Below the pieces are notes generated by a model. It was not told the DNA's origin, did no database searches, and saw only the letters and a list, made by a program, of their open reading frames with translations. Positions 32,253 to 44,909 of a DNA stretch of 64,000 nucleotides are shown piece after piece (position 1 is the first letter of the stretch; every line of letters begins with the position of its first letter). The translations under genes and the position numbers were made by a program. The stretch is from Sabethes cyaneus (taxonomy: Eukaryota; Arthropoda; Insecta; Diptera; Culicidae): NCBI RefSeq assembly GCF_943734655.1, contig NC_071355.1, forward strand, positions 242,629,183-242,693,182, in the 5' to 3' direction.

Positions 32253-33508
32253 TTAGACTGATTTTTCGGAAGTTTTACTCATATGCTCATTATAGGTAGG
32301 ATCTGCTAAGGTATTCTCTGCAGCAGGGCCTGCGGCATCATTAGCTTGCATGTCTTTCACTTCCATCTGCAAACTGTTATAGATTTGCATTGCTTGGGCT
32401 ACCATTGACGTCACGTCGGAGGCATTGGATGGTACGATCAGTGTGTTATTCTTTTTCGCCAAGTTTTCAAAAGCATTCACGTACTTTTCGGCTACGGCCA
32501 GCGAAGCCGCATCGCGACCTTGCCTTGACTGCAACGAGTTTGCAACCATGGTCAGTCCCTTGGCACGAGCGTTAGCTACGGCCAGCAGAGCAGCAGCTTC
32601 ACCGTTTGCTCTATTGATTTCCTCCTGCTTTTGAGCCTCGGAGGCGAGGATACGACTTTGTCGTTTACCTTCTGCAACGTTAATTTCCGCTGCTCGGACA
32701 CCTTCCGACTCTAGGATTGCCGCTCGTTTCCTGCGCTCTGCTTCGACCTGCATTTGCATGGCCTCGTGGACTCGACTGGGCAGCTTGATGTCACGAATTT
32801 CGTATCGAAGGCAAGAAATGCCCCACGCCTCAGAAGCCTTGTTGATCGAATCCACAATGCTAATGTTGAGCGACTCACGCTCGCGAAAGATTTTATCCAG
32901 CGACATCTTACCCAGCTCGGATCTCATTGTGGTCTGAGCAAGCTGAGTGATAGCGAACTCCGGATCTTCCACACCATACGAGGCATGGTAAGGGTTCAAG
33001 ATCCGCAGATATAACACACCATCTATGCTAAGCGTAACGTTATCCGAGGTAATGGCAGATTGCTTCGGAACATCAATAGCAATTTCTTTGAGACTCTGTA
33101 CATATTTCACTCGGTCCACAAAGGGTACCAGGACATTCAGCCCAGGCTCCAAAATTCGATGGAATTTTCCCATTCGTTCCACGACCCAGGCCTGAAGAAA
33201 CGTTGGTGTAAGAAATTAAAAAACAATTTAACAATCCACGAAAGCTTACCTCTTGTTGTGGTACGAACATAATGATTGTATTGATAGGTGTTGATTTGTA
33301 TCGAACCTGTGCAGAATGTAGTAGAACATTGTCCAAGTGGTTATTTAAAAGAGCCTGCAAAAGTCACGGTACAGTATTAGCTTCAACCAACTGTATAAAA
33401 CATTAAAATAAATGCACTTACCGGTTGCTTTTGACCGGTAATACCGGCTACCGCGGACGACATCCCTCGTAGTGGCAGCCGAGAAAGATTAGCCGTAGCA
33501 CGAATCAT
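32253..33508 (-). CDS. Stoml2: Stomatin-like protein 2 (mitochondrial SPFH protein)
   Basis: Three exons on the minus strand: 33422-33508 (ATG), 33250-33354 and 32253-33191, joined by GT-AG introns of 67 and 58 bases. They encode 376 residues. The N-terminus (MIRATANLSRLPLRGMSS) is basic and hydroxylated with no acidic residue, as in a mitochondrial presequence. The SPFH/stomatin domain follows from about residue 58 (TIIMFVPQQE, then VVERMGKFHRILEPG and YVQSLKEIAIDVPKQ). After it comes a long Ala/Glu/Arg helix (EAERRKRAAILESEG). The last 80 residues are variable. In animals STOML2 scaffolds the inner mitochondrial membrane with prohibitins and cardiolipin. The length and domain order are normal, and it looks intact. 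Confidence 0.96.
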
Positions 33509-33960
33509 GTTGTTTTCTGGAAGTATATTTCATCCAACGCACCGGAGGTATACGGTTTAAGTCACTTTGTACTCGTAAAATAATGAGAATTTGTAATAAA
33601 ACAAAGAACAGCCTTTGAAAACGTATCTATTGTTGCGAAATTTATCAAAAAATGCTGCACTGCATGCAAAACGGGCAAAACGGCGGTCACAGTCACAAAT
33701 CTGTAAACGTCAAATTGAAGCTTTTGAGTTTCTACACTCAACAAAATTTGCAACACATTTTCTACACGAAAATTTATTTATTTTATTGATAAAAGGCTAA
33801 AAATATTATGGTACAATAAACATTAAGGCCTATCCAGCTTTTAACGCGCTATAATGGTGGATGCCGTAAATTGTGTTCGTAATATGCGAACAATCTTTTT
33901 GACAACTCTGCATCCAAAATCTGGGCACTCTTCTCCTGTACGGCAGTGTTGTTCTTTCTT

Positions 33961-34038
33961 TCGTTTACGCAAAAGAAGGAGAGCAATAGTTTTGTTTAAA
34001 TTTTGCACATTTTTGCTCTCCTTCTTTGGCGTAAACGA
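33961..34038. other. Perfect-type hairpin, 26-bp stem
   Basis: Left arm 33961-33986 and right arm 34013-34038 pair at 25 of 26 positions around a 26-base loop. Each arm contains AGAAGGAGAGCAA or its complement. The size would suit a small-RNA precursor, but a recent inverted duplication explains it equally well. Confidence 0.6.
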
Positions 34039-34369
34039 CAATCCATAAAACTCCGCGAAGCCACAATCCATAAAACTTCTTATCCGTTATGTCCCTCTTC
34101 AGTTGATCTGCAAAATAAACAATGTTTACATTTTTACACTCGAACAACAAACAATCACGGATGTTTCCATAGTAACCCCGCCAGGGCGAACTGCTCCTGC
34201 AATGAATGTCAAAAGGTTGTGCCCACTAGCCGCCAATAGCTAGCTGCTCAATAGCCGCCATTATCGCTCGTGGAAAGCTACAGCGACTATAAATTACAAA
34301 GGCGCCAAGACACTCAAAATCTGCTAAATTTTGAAACAAAACGGAGAATACCATCATAAATAAAGGTAA

Positions 34370-34720
34370 CTCTCCGCTTTCGTTCAAAGCGGAGGGCTCC
34401 GTAGCCGCAAAGTTACCGAGTCTGCTTTAACAAGTGAATGGTCGTGGGCTTAAATCTTAGTAGAATCAAGCCATTCGATGTCAAGTGACTTTAGCATGGG
34501 TTTATTCTCAGCCCCCCCCCTCCTCATTTACTTTTCCTTCATGCTGAATTCTTGACAGTGCAAAAGTTCCTCCTATAGTTAAGTGTACTGGGCAGAGGAA
34601 CGAATGAGACCTCGGACGGCTATAATATGGCATAGTACTGGCAGTGAGGAATAAGTGGGTGAAGTATAGATCAAGCTTTGAAGGAAGGGTAAACGAAACT
34701 CCAATACACACAAGCAAGCT
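34370..34720 (+). mobile_element. SINE-like repeat
   Basis: It has a GCTCCGTAGCCGCAAAG head and a GGTCGTGGGCTTAAATC region that looks like a mutated B box. A C-run follows and then a TTCATGCTGAATTCTT tail. The form suggests a tRNA-derived SINE. I recognise the style from mosquito genomes, but it has no second copy in this window. Confidence 0.45.
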
Positions 34721-35471
34721 TAAAATTTAATAAGCATATTGCTCATTCAATAGCGATTATAGCAAAAAGAAATGCAGTACAGGTCATACAGCAAACACCC
34801 GGGCGATATCACAATAGTTCAACACGGGAAAAAAAGTCTCGGTATGGAAAGCTGGATTGATTTACTTGACAAAATAAACGATATTTGCCTTCGTGACGAT
34901 AGTGGCAACGGTTTTGCCCGCAACGGTTATAATTGGGTATTTTAATTTTCCCAAAAATGTTGCTTTTTTTACCTCATTTGATAGCCCGTCGTTTTCTGAA
35001 TTTAACAGTTCTTTTTTTTATTTCAATTGAGTCAATATTTGATGAAAAAATTAATAAAAATCAAAAATAGAGTGATGTGCTGTTTGACAGATATCAACCA
35101 AGCCGATTGATTGAAATGATGTCAGAAGTTCTCTTCCTCTCTTCTATCTTTCTGATAGAGCTTTTCATTTTGACCGAGCTTTTGACAGCTCCCATATGAA
35201 ACTTGTATCGTCTGATGACCATAGTTTATCTATCCACTGTGTTGTCGAAGGCGAGCTGAGAAGAAAAATGGTTTACTTATAAGCTATCGTCTAATCTCAA
35301 AAAATTTTTTTAAATAAAAAAAATGCATTTTTTTATTACTTTTACTCGTCAAATTTGGAAAAGTCTTCATGTGACTTTACAGTGACATCATATCTTATCA
35401 TAATATGCAAGAATTTAAATACCGCTAAAATACCCAATTCATCGCGTACGAAAGGGTGGGAAATTAGCAAT

Positions 35472-35682
35472 CCACCTTTTCGCGTGCGTAATGGCGGCTA
35501 GTGGGTACAACTTTCGAAAAACGTTAGCATGCCTTTGGCAACTTTATTCTCGTCAAGTTCATGTTTCCACCCTTGATTGTTGCTGTAGAACTTTCAAGTG
35601 TACGTGAGCGGAGCTCCCAAAAGCAAATAAACATTGTCGAAAAGTGTAGCAACTGGCCGCCATTAAGCGCGCGAAAAGGTGG
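35472..35682. mobile_element. Fold-back miniature element
   Basis: Arms of about 42 bases at 35472-35513 and 35641-35682 are inverted and about 85% alike (CCACCTTTTCGCG, then TAATGGCGGC). A partial third piece with the ACTAGCCGCCA word lies at about 34215-34236. It is non-coding. Confidence 0.65.
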
Positions 35683-36440
35683 ATATTTTCAGCTGAGTTT
35701 TACACACCCCATCGACCAGCGATGCCATATTTTCTAAACAAATGTCTGGAACTGCTCGAAAATCGAAAAAGTCGAGCAGTTTTCCGGTTACTCGAATTTT
35801 CTGGTTTGAAAATAATCTGCAAAAATCTGCACACTTTTTTAGGAAGTCTGTGAAAGTTTAAAGAGCTTCGAACAAAAATCTGCACCAAAACAATAAAAGT
35901 CATAAAAACTGCAAATATCTGCAAATTTATAATGATCTGCAAGACCGTTCCAAAAATCTGGAATTTGCAGACAAATCTGCAAGTCTGGTATCCCTGCCAT
36001 CGACATCTCTATAACGAGCTGCAGTAAACGTCAGCGACAGCATGTCCTGGGCTCAAAATTTGACAGCGGGCCCAAATCAGACTGCTGGTAGTTGAGTGAA
36101 ACGCAGTGCTGACATGCTATCTCATTTTCGCACACACGAGATGTTGGCAGCGAAAACATGGTTGCCTGCCGATGGGCTGGTTTTACAAGAAATTTTGCAG
36201 AACACCATCAACACGAACAAAACATTTTTTACAAAATATGCATTAGAATTTGGCTCAGTGTTTAGCGCATCCTTTTTTCATGGGGGCAGTGCACCAGCTC
36301 GCCCTTCAAAATTTAGGTAAACACGAAATTCTAACCTCACTCTCGATTTAAATAAACATGCCGCAGGACATGTGCAGATCGTAATTTCTTAAAAGTTGGT
36401 GTAAAATTCGAGGAAAATCTATTAATTTAAAGTTGTGGTG

Positions 36441-39086
36441 ATGGCTCTGGAAACAATCCATAGGGCAGGAGCCTTGAAACAGACTAACAAGGCTCACAAA
36501 CATGGTAAACACTCGTCGAAGCGAGCACTGGAACGAGTTGCAAAAGGTTTGTTATTGTTTCACAGTAGAAGTATATGGAATACATTTTGAATTTTTCGAT
36601 ATTATTTTTATGTAATTGCAGGAAAGGCCAACGTAAAATCTGTTTCGAAAAAAGCGAAACGAGAAATTGGACGGGAAAATCGTCGCCAGCAGGCGAATCA
36701 GATTCGTAAAAATAAACGCCAGGAAGCGATGGCGCTGAAGCGCAGTCTGGGCGGAGCAACGACTGCACCGTTTTTGACCTGCATTCTGCCGCTGCATGCC
36801 AATGTAGACGCCAACTCGGCGTTGGCCATTATCGAGGGTTGCGACGAGGAAGCCACCGTTCAGAAGCTTGCCAATGGAATGCGTTATATTAAGTGAGGAT
36901 TACTGATGGTTCTGTTAGGTTGGTTTGAATTTTAATTTTCGTTTTGTTTTAGTCTTCCACGGTTTCGTCAGCGTTTTTCCTTTCTGGTTCCGCAGAAGGG
37001 TCATGGTCATGAGTTGGAAATCTTGGACTGTTTGAAGGTGTGTGATTCTGCAATTTTGCTTGTGTCGGCTACCGAGGCCGAGGATGATGTGATTGATAAG
37101 GTCGGAGCAAAGATTTTGAATATGGCTCTCAGCCAGGGGCTTCCAACGCCGATGGTTTGTTTGATGGATTTGGAGTCGATAGCACCGAAGAAGCGTGGTC
37201 AGGTTAAGGCTAGCGTCCAGAAGTCGATATCGACGGTGCTGCCGGACGAAAAGTTGATGACCTTGGATACCAACACCGATGGGTTGAATTTGCTGCGTCG
37301 CGTTGGCGGACAGAAGCGGAAGATTCTGCACAACAGAGGCAACAGACCGCATTTGTTTGGCGAGCACGTTGAGTACGTGCCCGAGATGGGCGAAGAAGGT
37401 GTGGGAACACTCAAAGTTACTGGATTTCTAAGGGGTGTGGCACTATCTGTGAATCAGCTGGTTCACATTCCTGGTTTGGGGGATTTTCAGATGTCAGAAG
37501 TGTATGCTGTTGATGATCCTTATAAGCTAAGGAAAAATGATGAGGAAATGTCCTCCGAAGAAGTGAGGCTGCTGGCAAAAGCGGATCCACAAAAGCAAAC
37601 AAGTTTGCAGCGAGAAAATATCCCGGATGAAATGGATGCCGAGCAAACGTGGCCTACGGAGGAGGAAATCGCCGCATCAAGAAACGAAAATAAGAAGAGA
37701 TTGATTAAGAGGATTCCTAAGGGTATGAGTGAATATCAGGCGGCTTGGATTCCGGATATCGAGGAAGTTTCGGAGAATGAAAGCGACGATGATGACGAGG
37801 ATGATGATGATGACGACGACGACGATGATGAAGAAGACTACATGTCTTGTGAGTCAGATAGCGAGAGTAAGGTGGCTGGGGACGGTGATAATTCAGAAGA
37901 TGATGAAGAGTTTGATGAAGTTAGCGTTTCGGACGGTCCGGTTTCGGCAGATAAGTACGATACGCAAATGGACATGGAGGAAGAAAAGCAAAGCTTAGCG
38001 AAACTAAAGGCAGCAAAAGACGATGAGATCTTTCCGGATGAGATAGACACACCGGCCAATATTCCAGCAAGGGAACGGTTTCGTAAATATCGCGGTTTGG
38101 AATCTTTCCGGACGTCTCTTTGGGATGTAAAGGAAAATCTTCCGCTGGATTACGCCAAGATTTATCAGTTTAAAAATTTTGACCGTACCAAAAGGCGAAT
38201 CATAAAGGAAGCGCAGGAAGTCGATGATGGAATTTTGCCCGGGTGGTACATTCAGATCTTTGTTAAGAGCGTTCCGCAGGATCTGTGGAATGCCTACCTG
38301 TCCGCTGGCAATGGTAATCATTTAATTGTTTACGGTTTGCTACCGCACGAGCATCAAATGTCCGTTATGAACGTTTGCCTCAAGCGAACGCCCAATTCGT
38401 CAATTCCGATCAAATCGAAAGAACGAATGATTGTCCAGTGCGGCTACCGTCGGTTCATCGTTAATCCCATCTTCAGCCAGCATACCAACGGGGACAAACA
38501 TAAGTATGAGCGGTTCTTCCGACCCGGAATGACTGTGGTGGCTACCTTTTTTGCACCGATTCAGTTTCCACCGGCGCCGGTGGTTTGTTTCCGTGAAAAT
38601 CCGGACACTTCCCTGGCGATGGTGGCCTGCGGAAGTATCGTCAGCTGCAGCCCGGATAGGATTGTGCTGAAGCGTGCCGTGCTGAGTGGACATCCGTTCA
38701 AAATCCATCGGAAATCGGCCGTCATTCGTTACATGTTCTTCAACCCGGAAGATATCGAGTACTTCAAACCGTGCAAGCTACGAACCAAGCTGGGTCGTTT
38801 GGGGCACATCAAGGAATCGTTGGGTAAGTTTAATTCAAGTCACGGTGTTGGGTGTTGAATATTAACTGCATTTTTATTGCTTTCAATAGGAACTCACGGT
38901 CACATGAAGTGTATCTTTGATTCACAACTAAAGTCACACGACACAGTGCTTCTGTATCTGTACAAACGAGTTTTCCCAAAGTGGAACTATGAGGATTGTG
39001 TCGTTTCATGTTCCCAAAACGCAGAGGCTAGCTTTGCTAGCGGTTCAGGAACTAACTCGAAGGAGGACGAAGAAATGCAGGAGTGA
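36441..39086 (+). CDS. Tsr1: Pre-rRNA processing protein TSR1
   Basis: Four exons (36441-36546, 36622-36892, 36953-38823, 38890-39086) with short GT-AG introns encode 814 residues, close to human TSR1. TSR1 is a GTPase-like assembly factor. It binds late 40S ribosome precursors and blocks premature joining of translation partners. The start ALKQTNKAHKHGKHSSKRAL is the basic tail conserved in TSR1. The AARP2-type central part follows (GFLRGVALSVNQLVHIPG, YAVDDPY). Then comes an acidic run of about 20 Asp/Glu near residues 402-423. The C-terminal domain ends in MKCIFD and VLLYLYKRVFPKW. As known for the family, the GTPase signature residues are not preserved. It is convergent with SERHL-A, about 340 bases apart. 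Confidence 0.96.
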
Positions 39087-39430
39087 TGGAACACTAAAAA
39101 CAGGTATGAGATGAGTTGACCGCCTGTAGATATGGGTTGAACCTTTAAATGAATATTATAACCAATGTTATATATTACCTAACGCTGCAATGATGAATAT
39201 TAGAACTTGAAGAAAAAACACCTGCAATCTAGGATACTTTAACAGACATTTTGAACGTTTTATTCTTTTAATTCCGTGATTTTAAATCGACTTTTTGTCG
39301 CACAGTCCTTAGAGGCTTTCAAGTTTACGGACATAGAAAGTACGGCTGAACTATACTGTAATTTTCCTCAGAACATTTTGAAACAAAACAAAATTTAAAT
39401 AATTTTATTCTATCGTAAAACAATATCGAG

Positions 39431-40581
39431 CTACTTATGGCCAAGATCTGCTTCCTTGTTCCAGTATTTACATAAAAACTTCGTAACCAACGGGGCAACC
39501 TTCTCCGGTTCAGTCAGATGTAGATGATGCGTACTGTCCACAAATTCGAGCTCGAATTTCGGGTTCACTTCCTTCACGACATTTATGTACTGTTCGAAGT
39601 ACTTCTTCTCCTCGTAGTACGGCGAATGCAGTGCTTTGATAAACATGTACGGCATTGTCATCCGTTTGGCAAGCTCCAGATTCACATCCTGACTCCAGCC
39701 AACCCCGACGCTGTACTTCAGTCGACTGTCTCGCGTGAAGTAGTACTTATCCGGGTGCATTGTAGATTTTTTGATATTACGATTCAGCAGATACGGTGCG
39801 GCTTCTTTGCTTACCGATTTATTCGTCCCGTGATGTAAGCGCTCAACAAGTTCCTCGAACGCATAGCTAGGTGGTTCGGATTTCTCGCGATTTCTTATGT
39901 CCGCTACGAGCATCTGAGGTATTTTCTTCTCCAAACGTGGTCCAATTTTTGCTGGATCAGCAATGTGTGGCTTCAGTGCGTCGATTCCCACAAGAAAATC
40001 AATCTTGTCCGGAAAAATAGACGAGAAAATCATACCAACGAGTGAGCCCATCGAATGGCTCAGGAATGAGATTTTCTTCCAATGATACTCCTGCATAATA
40101 AGCTTTAGCAAATAGACACTGTCGAGTGTGTGATAAGTCATTCCGTCAGGAATTCTTGAGGACAACCCGTGTCCAGGGAAGTCAATAGCAAGAAAACTAA
40201 TGTGCTGTGGTAGGAGCGGTATTAATCGGTCGAAAGTTCCTGCATTGTCCTGCCAACCATGCAAACATACGACCGGACGTACGTCCTTTGGTCCCCACCA
40301 TTTACCAGCAATTTCCCCGTACGGAACCGGAATGCGCACCTCCTCGACCTACAAAAAACCAATGTAACATGGACTTTAAACCATTACGCATGGCGTGTGT
40401 GTCAGAGCATTACGAAGCAACTTTGTACTCTTACCTCTCGTTTAACCCCCTCGCGCGTTTCCTCATGCTTCTGGCTGTGAACACCGCGGTGAACATTTAC
40501 GGTTATTGAAGCTGCATAAGGGCGCAAAGCCACTTGTGTTAAAAGGACAGCAGGACGAATGAGCGATTTAAACTTGGACAT
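39431..40581 (-). CDS. Serine hydrolase-like protein, SERHL/kraken family, paralogue A
   Basis: Two minus-strand exons (40435-40581 and 39431-40348) encode 354 residues of an alpha/beta hydrolase. HGWQDNAGTFD forms the oxyanion region, SHSMG carries the nucleophile Ser148, and the catalytic His lies in THHLHLTEPE. The elbow reads S-H-S-M-G where the other three copies read G-H-S-x-G. Exon 1 (49 residues) is Arg-rich and almost free of acid for its first 35 residues, with an RPYAAS stretch that fits a matrix-protease cleavage site, so import into mitochondria is likely. The C-terminus is ADLGHK, with no peroxisomal SKL. The intron sits just before VEEVRIPVPYG, the same position and phase as in the paralogues at 51.5, 53.0 and 62 kb. 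The substrate is unknown. Confidence 0.92.
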
Positions 40582-41673
40582 TCCTAAACAAGTAAAATTA
40601 GCCGCATTAATAATAAAACTCAAAAAGGTACTTAAAAAAACTTACCTTCAATCAGCCAGGAAACGTGAACAATGAAGCGAGATGCTCAAGGAATAATCTT
40701 TATAACTCTCTTATCAGCAAACAGCATGAATCGCACATGCGTGTTGTGAAGCACTTCCTTCCCTTATTCTCCGTTTTTTTTCGCAATAGACATATATTTT
40801 AATCGGTCTAATCAACTTGATGTAGGTACCTGAAGAGTTTATGCGTAAATCGATGATTGCATTTTGTCTCAAGACTTCAGTAGTAAATTATTCATTCAAT
40901 AATTTGACAGCTGAGCTCTCACACCTTCAAACGGTAGGCGGTGCAAAACACGGAGTACTGTATTAGTGACGAGTAGACAGACACGTGTTTAGCTGGTTTA
41001 GCTGGGTCGCTTGATGGTTGGTCGAAGCAGGCTGTTGTAGAATTTATGCACGAAAAAAATAATGTGACTATTTAAGGTTAGAAAATTCGGCGGTATTTAA
41101 TATCTGTGATTGAATTTGATATTTTTCAAATTCACTGTTCACGAACCGGAACTTAAACAATAAAAATGTGTTATGCAAATTTCGAAGTCCTAAAAAAAGT
41201 TTACGTCAAACATTTCTAAAAAGGATTGAATTTCATGAAGTTCTAAAAAGAACATTCGATGTCATACTCGGCAAATAATACAATTTTTAAACAATCCTTT
41301 AATGATGAAAAATTCAGTATTTTCGCTTGGTGACTGACTATTTAATTATTTTTTAGAAGTATTTATTTTTTATTTATTTTTACACCTTTTCAAACTCTAC
41401 GATCAGCCATATCATTTGTTAACTTCACTTAAACTAACAAGTTCAATACAGAACAACGGTGCGATGCTTATAACTAACTATTCCACAATATCTGTTAGGA
41501 AATTAATAGGTCTCGATAGCAGCTTTTACGCAGCTTCAAAGCTGAAATGTATTGTTTAGATAATTTACAAAGCATTTTAAGTAGTACAATTTTTGCTAAC
41601 ATTTCGCATTTCATTCCGTTTTTTTATCTGAAACGATTTCTTCTTCTTCAACTATTTATTTAATTAACTTGCG
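40582..41673. other. Intergenic, no gene seen
   Basis: This is the upstream region of SERHL-A followed by AT-rich sequence without recognisable features. It ends at the LTR of the Pao-like element. Confidence 0.45.
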
Positions 41674-42099
41674 TGGAATCAGCTATGCTCTTAGCTTTAA
41701 GAACCGTACTGTTTGCCGTACTATTAACTATTATCTCTATAATTAGTTTAAGTATAAGTAAGGGTAAAAGTATTCACTTAGGTTAAGATAAATCGCGAGG
41801 TTTTCAATAGTTACCTAAGCGATCAATAGAAATTACCTAACGAAGAAGAAAACACTTTAGCTCACGGTAGTTCCAAATCCAAAATAGTTTATAATTCAAT
41901 TTTATTTGAGTAAATTTAGTTTAGTTTTAGATTTAAGGCTCTACTTTAAGCACAATGGGGTTAAGCTCCATATGACAGTTCGAGCCACGAGGTAATGCTT
42001 CATGACATTTGTCCGTGTGACGTTTGTGTACCGTCAGATTGATTGTTACGGGCGGTACCGAATTCACACTGAGAGAAACTGTCCAGTCGTTTCGTAACA
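41674..42099 (-). repeat. Pao/BEL 3' LTR (probable)
   Basis: Read on the minus strand it runs from TGTTACGAAACGACTGG to GCTGATTCCA, so it has TG...CA ends, and is about 426 bases. It is preceded by a purine tract GGGGGA like a polypurine primer and by the end of a Pao-type polyprotein. Part of the same sequence recurs at 44847-44905. Confidence 0.65.
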
Positions 42100-44846
42100 T
42101 CCCCCTACCCGTGAAGTTCCGGACCGTCTACTGACAACTGAATATCAAAAAGTGCTAATTTTACCGCAGATCTGTTGAGCATTCCGTTCTTAGTCTGAAC
42201 CTGTCCATCCGCCGCGCCGCCTTAATCACGTCTACGATCCTGCCGCTCAACCATTTGGTACGCTTGGTTATAGTTGGTCCACTAAGTACTGTGCGAGGTG
42301 CCAACTGTCCAGCAAGTTATTTTTCTCCGCCTTGATAAGTAGTTCTGGTTAAGTGATATCTTTCGTACCGAAGAGTAAAAAGTGATTAGGTGTGAGAGAC
42401 TCCTGTTCTGCTAATTCCAACGGGATGTACGTAAGAGGCCTGGAGTTAAGGGTCGACTTCAATCACGACTGTCTCGAATACCTCATCGCTAGGATATCGG
42501 GGGTGATCCGCAATGGCAGATATAGCGGATTTAACGGAGAGCACCATGCGCCCCCAAGAACCACCCATATGGGGTGTCGACGGCGGATTGAACAGTCAGC
42601 TTGTTTCACCGTTCGTGAAACTTACGGCGCAGTCCTCATGGAAGTTCTGTAACTGGTTTGCCAACAGGCCATCACGCCATCACGCACGACTGTGTAGATA
42701 GACCATTCCAGGTGCACAGCACGAATCGCGAGACAGGTGAATAGCGCAACCCACCTTTTCACCAAGCTGCGTCCCTGTTTGATCTGTATTGGTCCCCGAT
42801 AGTTCATGCCAGTGTGCGTGAATGGTCTGACCATCCCTGTTACGCGGACTTTTGGTAGAGGTGACATCATAGGCGGTGCTGGAACAACTTTTCTAACACG
42901 GCAAGTCACACATTGCTTCGCCACCAGACGAATCAGAATACGTAATCCGGGCACATGGAATCGTTGACGCATTTCGTTGCAAACTGTTTCCCCATTGCTG
43001 TGTAGAAACCTGTGGTGGTAATCCTCAGTTAGAAGACGTGTTGCCCGGTGCTTCCTAGGTAATATTATTGGGAATTGCGTGTCATACGGCACAGACGACG
43101 CGGAGGAGATTCTGCTATTCATTCGGATGACGCCTCGCTCGTCTAGGAATACCGAAAGGCGGTTTAGTGGACTGTTCTTCGGGATTTGAGACGGACTTGT
43201 TGGATTCGCTGAGTTACGCCGCAGGATCGCGTATTCATCCGGGTACGTCCCAGCTTGCACTTGTCGCTATATTAAGTTTTCTGCATCGCACAGCTCGCCC
43301 TGTGTTAGATGATCCAGTTTAACGGAATTTTCTCCCTTGAATCTCACGGTTCGTAAAACGTAGGCTGTGGCTCTCAACAGACGGTTCCGCTTTGAAAACC
43401 TAGACATTTCCAGCAGCTCGTAAGGCACTGTGCCGCGGAAAAGAAACACGGCGCGTAGTTCGGTTTCCGTGGCTCTGGAACGGTTCCGACGGCCACTGAT
43501 CCTGCGCTAGGTATAAGAATTCCGAAGCATTGTACCATGGGTGGTTCGGGTCGAAGCTTGGTCCATCTTTCCATTTTGTGGCGACATCAGCGATGTTTTT
43601 CTTGGATGGCACGTAATGCCACTCATCAACACTGCTTAAGGTTAGGATTTCTCCTACCCGGAAGGCAACGAATTGATGGTAGCGTTGACTATCAGCTCGC
43701 AACCAGCAGAGGACCATTGTCGAATCCGTCCACAAGAAGCGCTTGGTAATTTGAACACCTAGCGCGTTTAGAGCGAAATCCAACAACCTTGTTCCGATCA
43801 TTGCGGCTTGAAGTTCAAGACGCGGGATAGAAGGTGGTTTCAGTGAGGCGACCTTCGTTTTCACGACGACCAGGACACATCTGGGTTTACCGTTGTCTAC
43901 GTAGCGAAGATTCCGATGCACAGGCCATCTCACTAGCATCTACGAACAGGTGGGCTTCCGCATCTTTGAGCATAGTAACGCCTACCCCTTTGTAGAAGCA
44001 ACAAAGTACCTTCCCTTCGTCCAAACGCTGCAGGCATTGACACCACAGCCTCCACTTGTCTCAAAATTCTTCCACAATGAGCTCGTCCCACTCTGTTCCG
44101 GTTCTCCAAATCAGTTGCATGAGTATTTTCCCATCAACAACGACTTGCGCAATCAGCCCCAGTGGGTCGAACAAGGACATTACCATTTGTAGAACTTGCC
44201 GTTTACTAGATGTAGCTCCGCTGCGAATCAGTGTCTCTATCTGCTTCTTCATACTGTTTATGTCGAAAGTAAAGACATCCTCCGTTGACTTCCAGATCAA
44301 TCCAAGGACTCGCTCCGATTCTAGGGATTTTTCCAGGTTCATAGATTTGATTTGTTGACGCGATACTGGTTCTCGGATGCTTGCCAGAACTGACTGAATT
44401 GGAACACAAGTTGCGCATCTCAAATCCTGCTAGGAGATGTATGTGCTTTACTTCGTTGACCAACTGGATGGCCTCCTCTTCGGTGTCTACGCTATCTAGA
44501 AGATCACCCATATAGTGGTTTTGCGTTATAGCTTTCTCCGCCCTCGGAAAGGCTCCAGCCAACTCCGATGCGTTCTTGTTTTTTATAAATTGTGGCAGCC
44601 TTGGCGAGCACGATGCCCCGAAAGTTGCTATGTCCATAACGTACTCCTGGGGTTCTATCTCTGGACTTCGTCGAACCTCTGAGCCTGTTTATCGTCCGCC
44701 CGTATGCGGATCTGGTGGAACATTTCCTTAATATCATTTACTACCGCAATGTTCCCCTGTCTGTAGCGCAACAATACCTTCATCAGAGATACAAGAAGGT
44801 CCGGACCTTTTAGCAGCATGTCGTTAAACGATGTTCCTCCTACTCG
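42100..44846 (-). mobile_element. Pao/BEL LTR retrotransposon, truncated pol
   Basis: The minus-strand order is a reverse transcriptase remnant (VGGTSFNDMLLKGPDLL, DIKEMFHQI; about 44850-44650), then ATFGASCSPRLPQF and the connection region to 44060. Next is the RNase H domain (PRLELQAAMIGTRLL, WTDSTMVLCWL; 43400-43939), and last the integrase (H-x-H and CVTCRVRK zinc part, then GPIQIKQG core; 42622-43260) with the C-terminal domain down to about 42110. Gag, protease and the front of RT are absent. Several frame breaks are present. Confidence 0.88.
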
Positions 44847-44905
44847 TGGAATTAGCTGTACTCTTAGCTTTAAGAACCGTACTGTTTGTCGTACTATTAG
44901 CTCGT
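44847..44905 (-). repeat. Partial LTR end joined to mid-RT
   Basis: This stretch matches the last 60 bases of the LTR at 41674-42099 (CTTAGCTTTAAGAACCGTAC). It directly abuts the truncated RT of the Pao element, so the gag-to-RT segment was lost between them. The other side runs into the CR1-like element. Confidence 0.55.
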
Positions 44906-44909
44906 ACAA

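Noticed and set aside
33841..34150. Minus-strand frame preceded by a good splice acceptor (DQLKRDITDK...)
   Set aside because: It overlaps an inverted repeat and an internal 26-base duplication, has no match to a known family, and no convincing partner exon could be found.
37729..37998. Met/Lys/Thr-rich frame overlapping TSR1
   Set aside because: Alternative frame of the Asp/Glu-rich codon run in TSR1.
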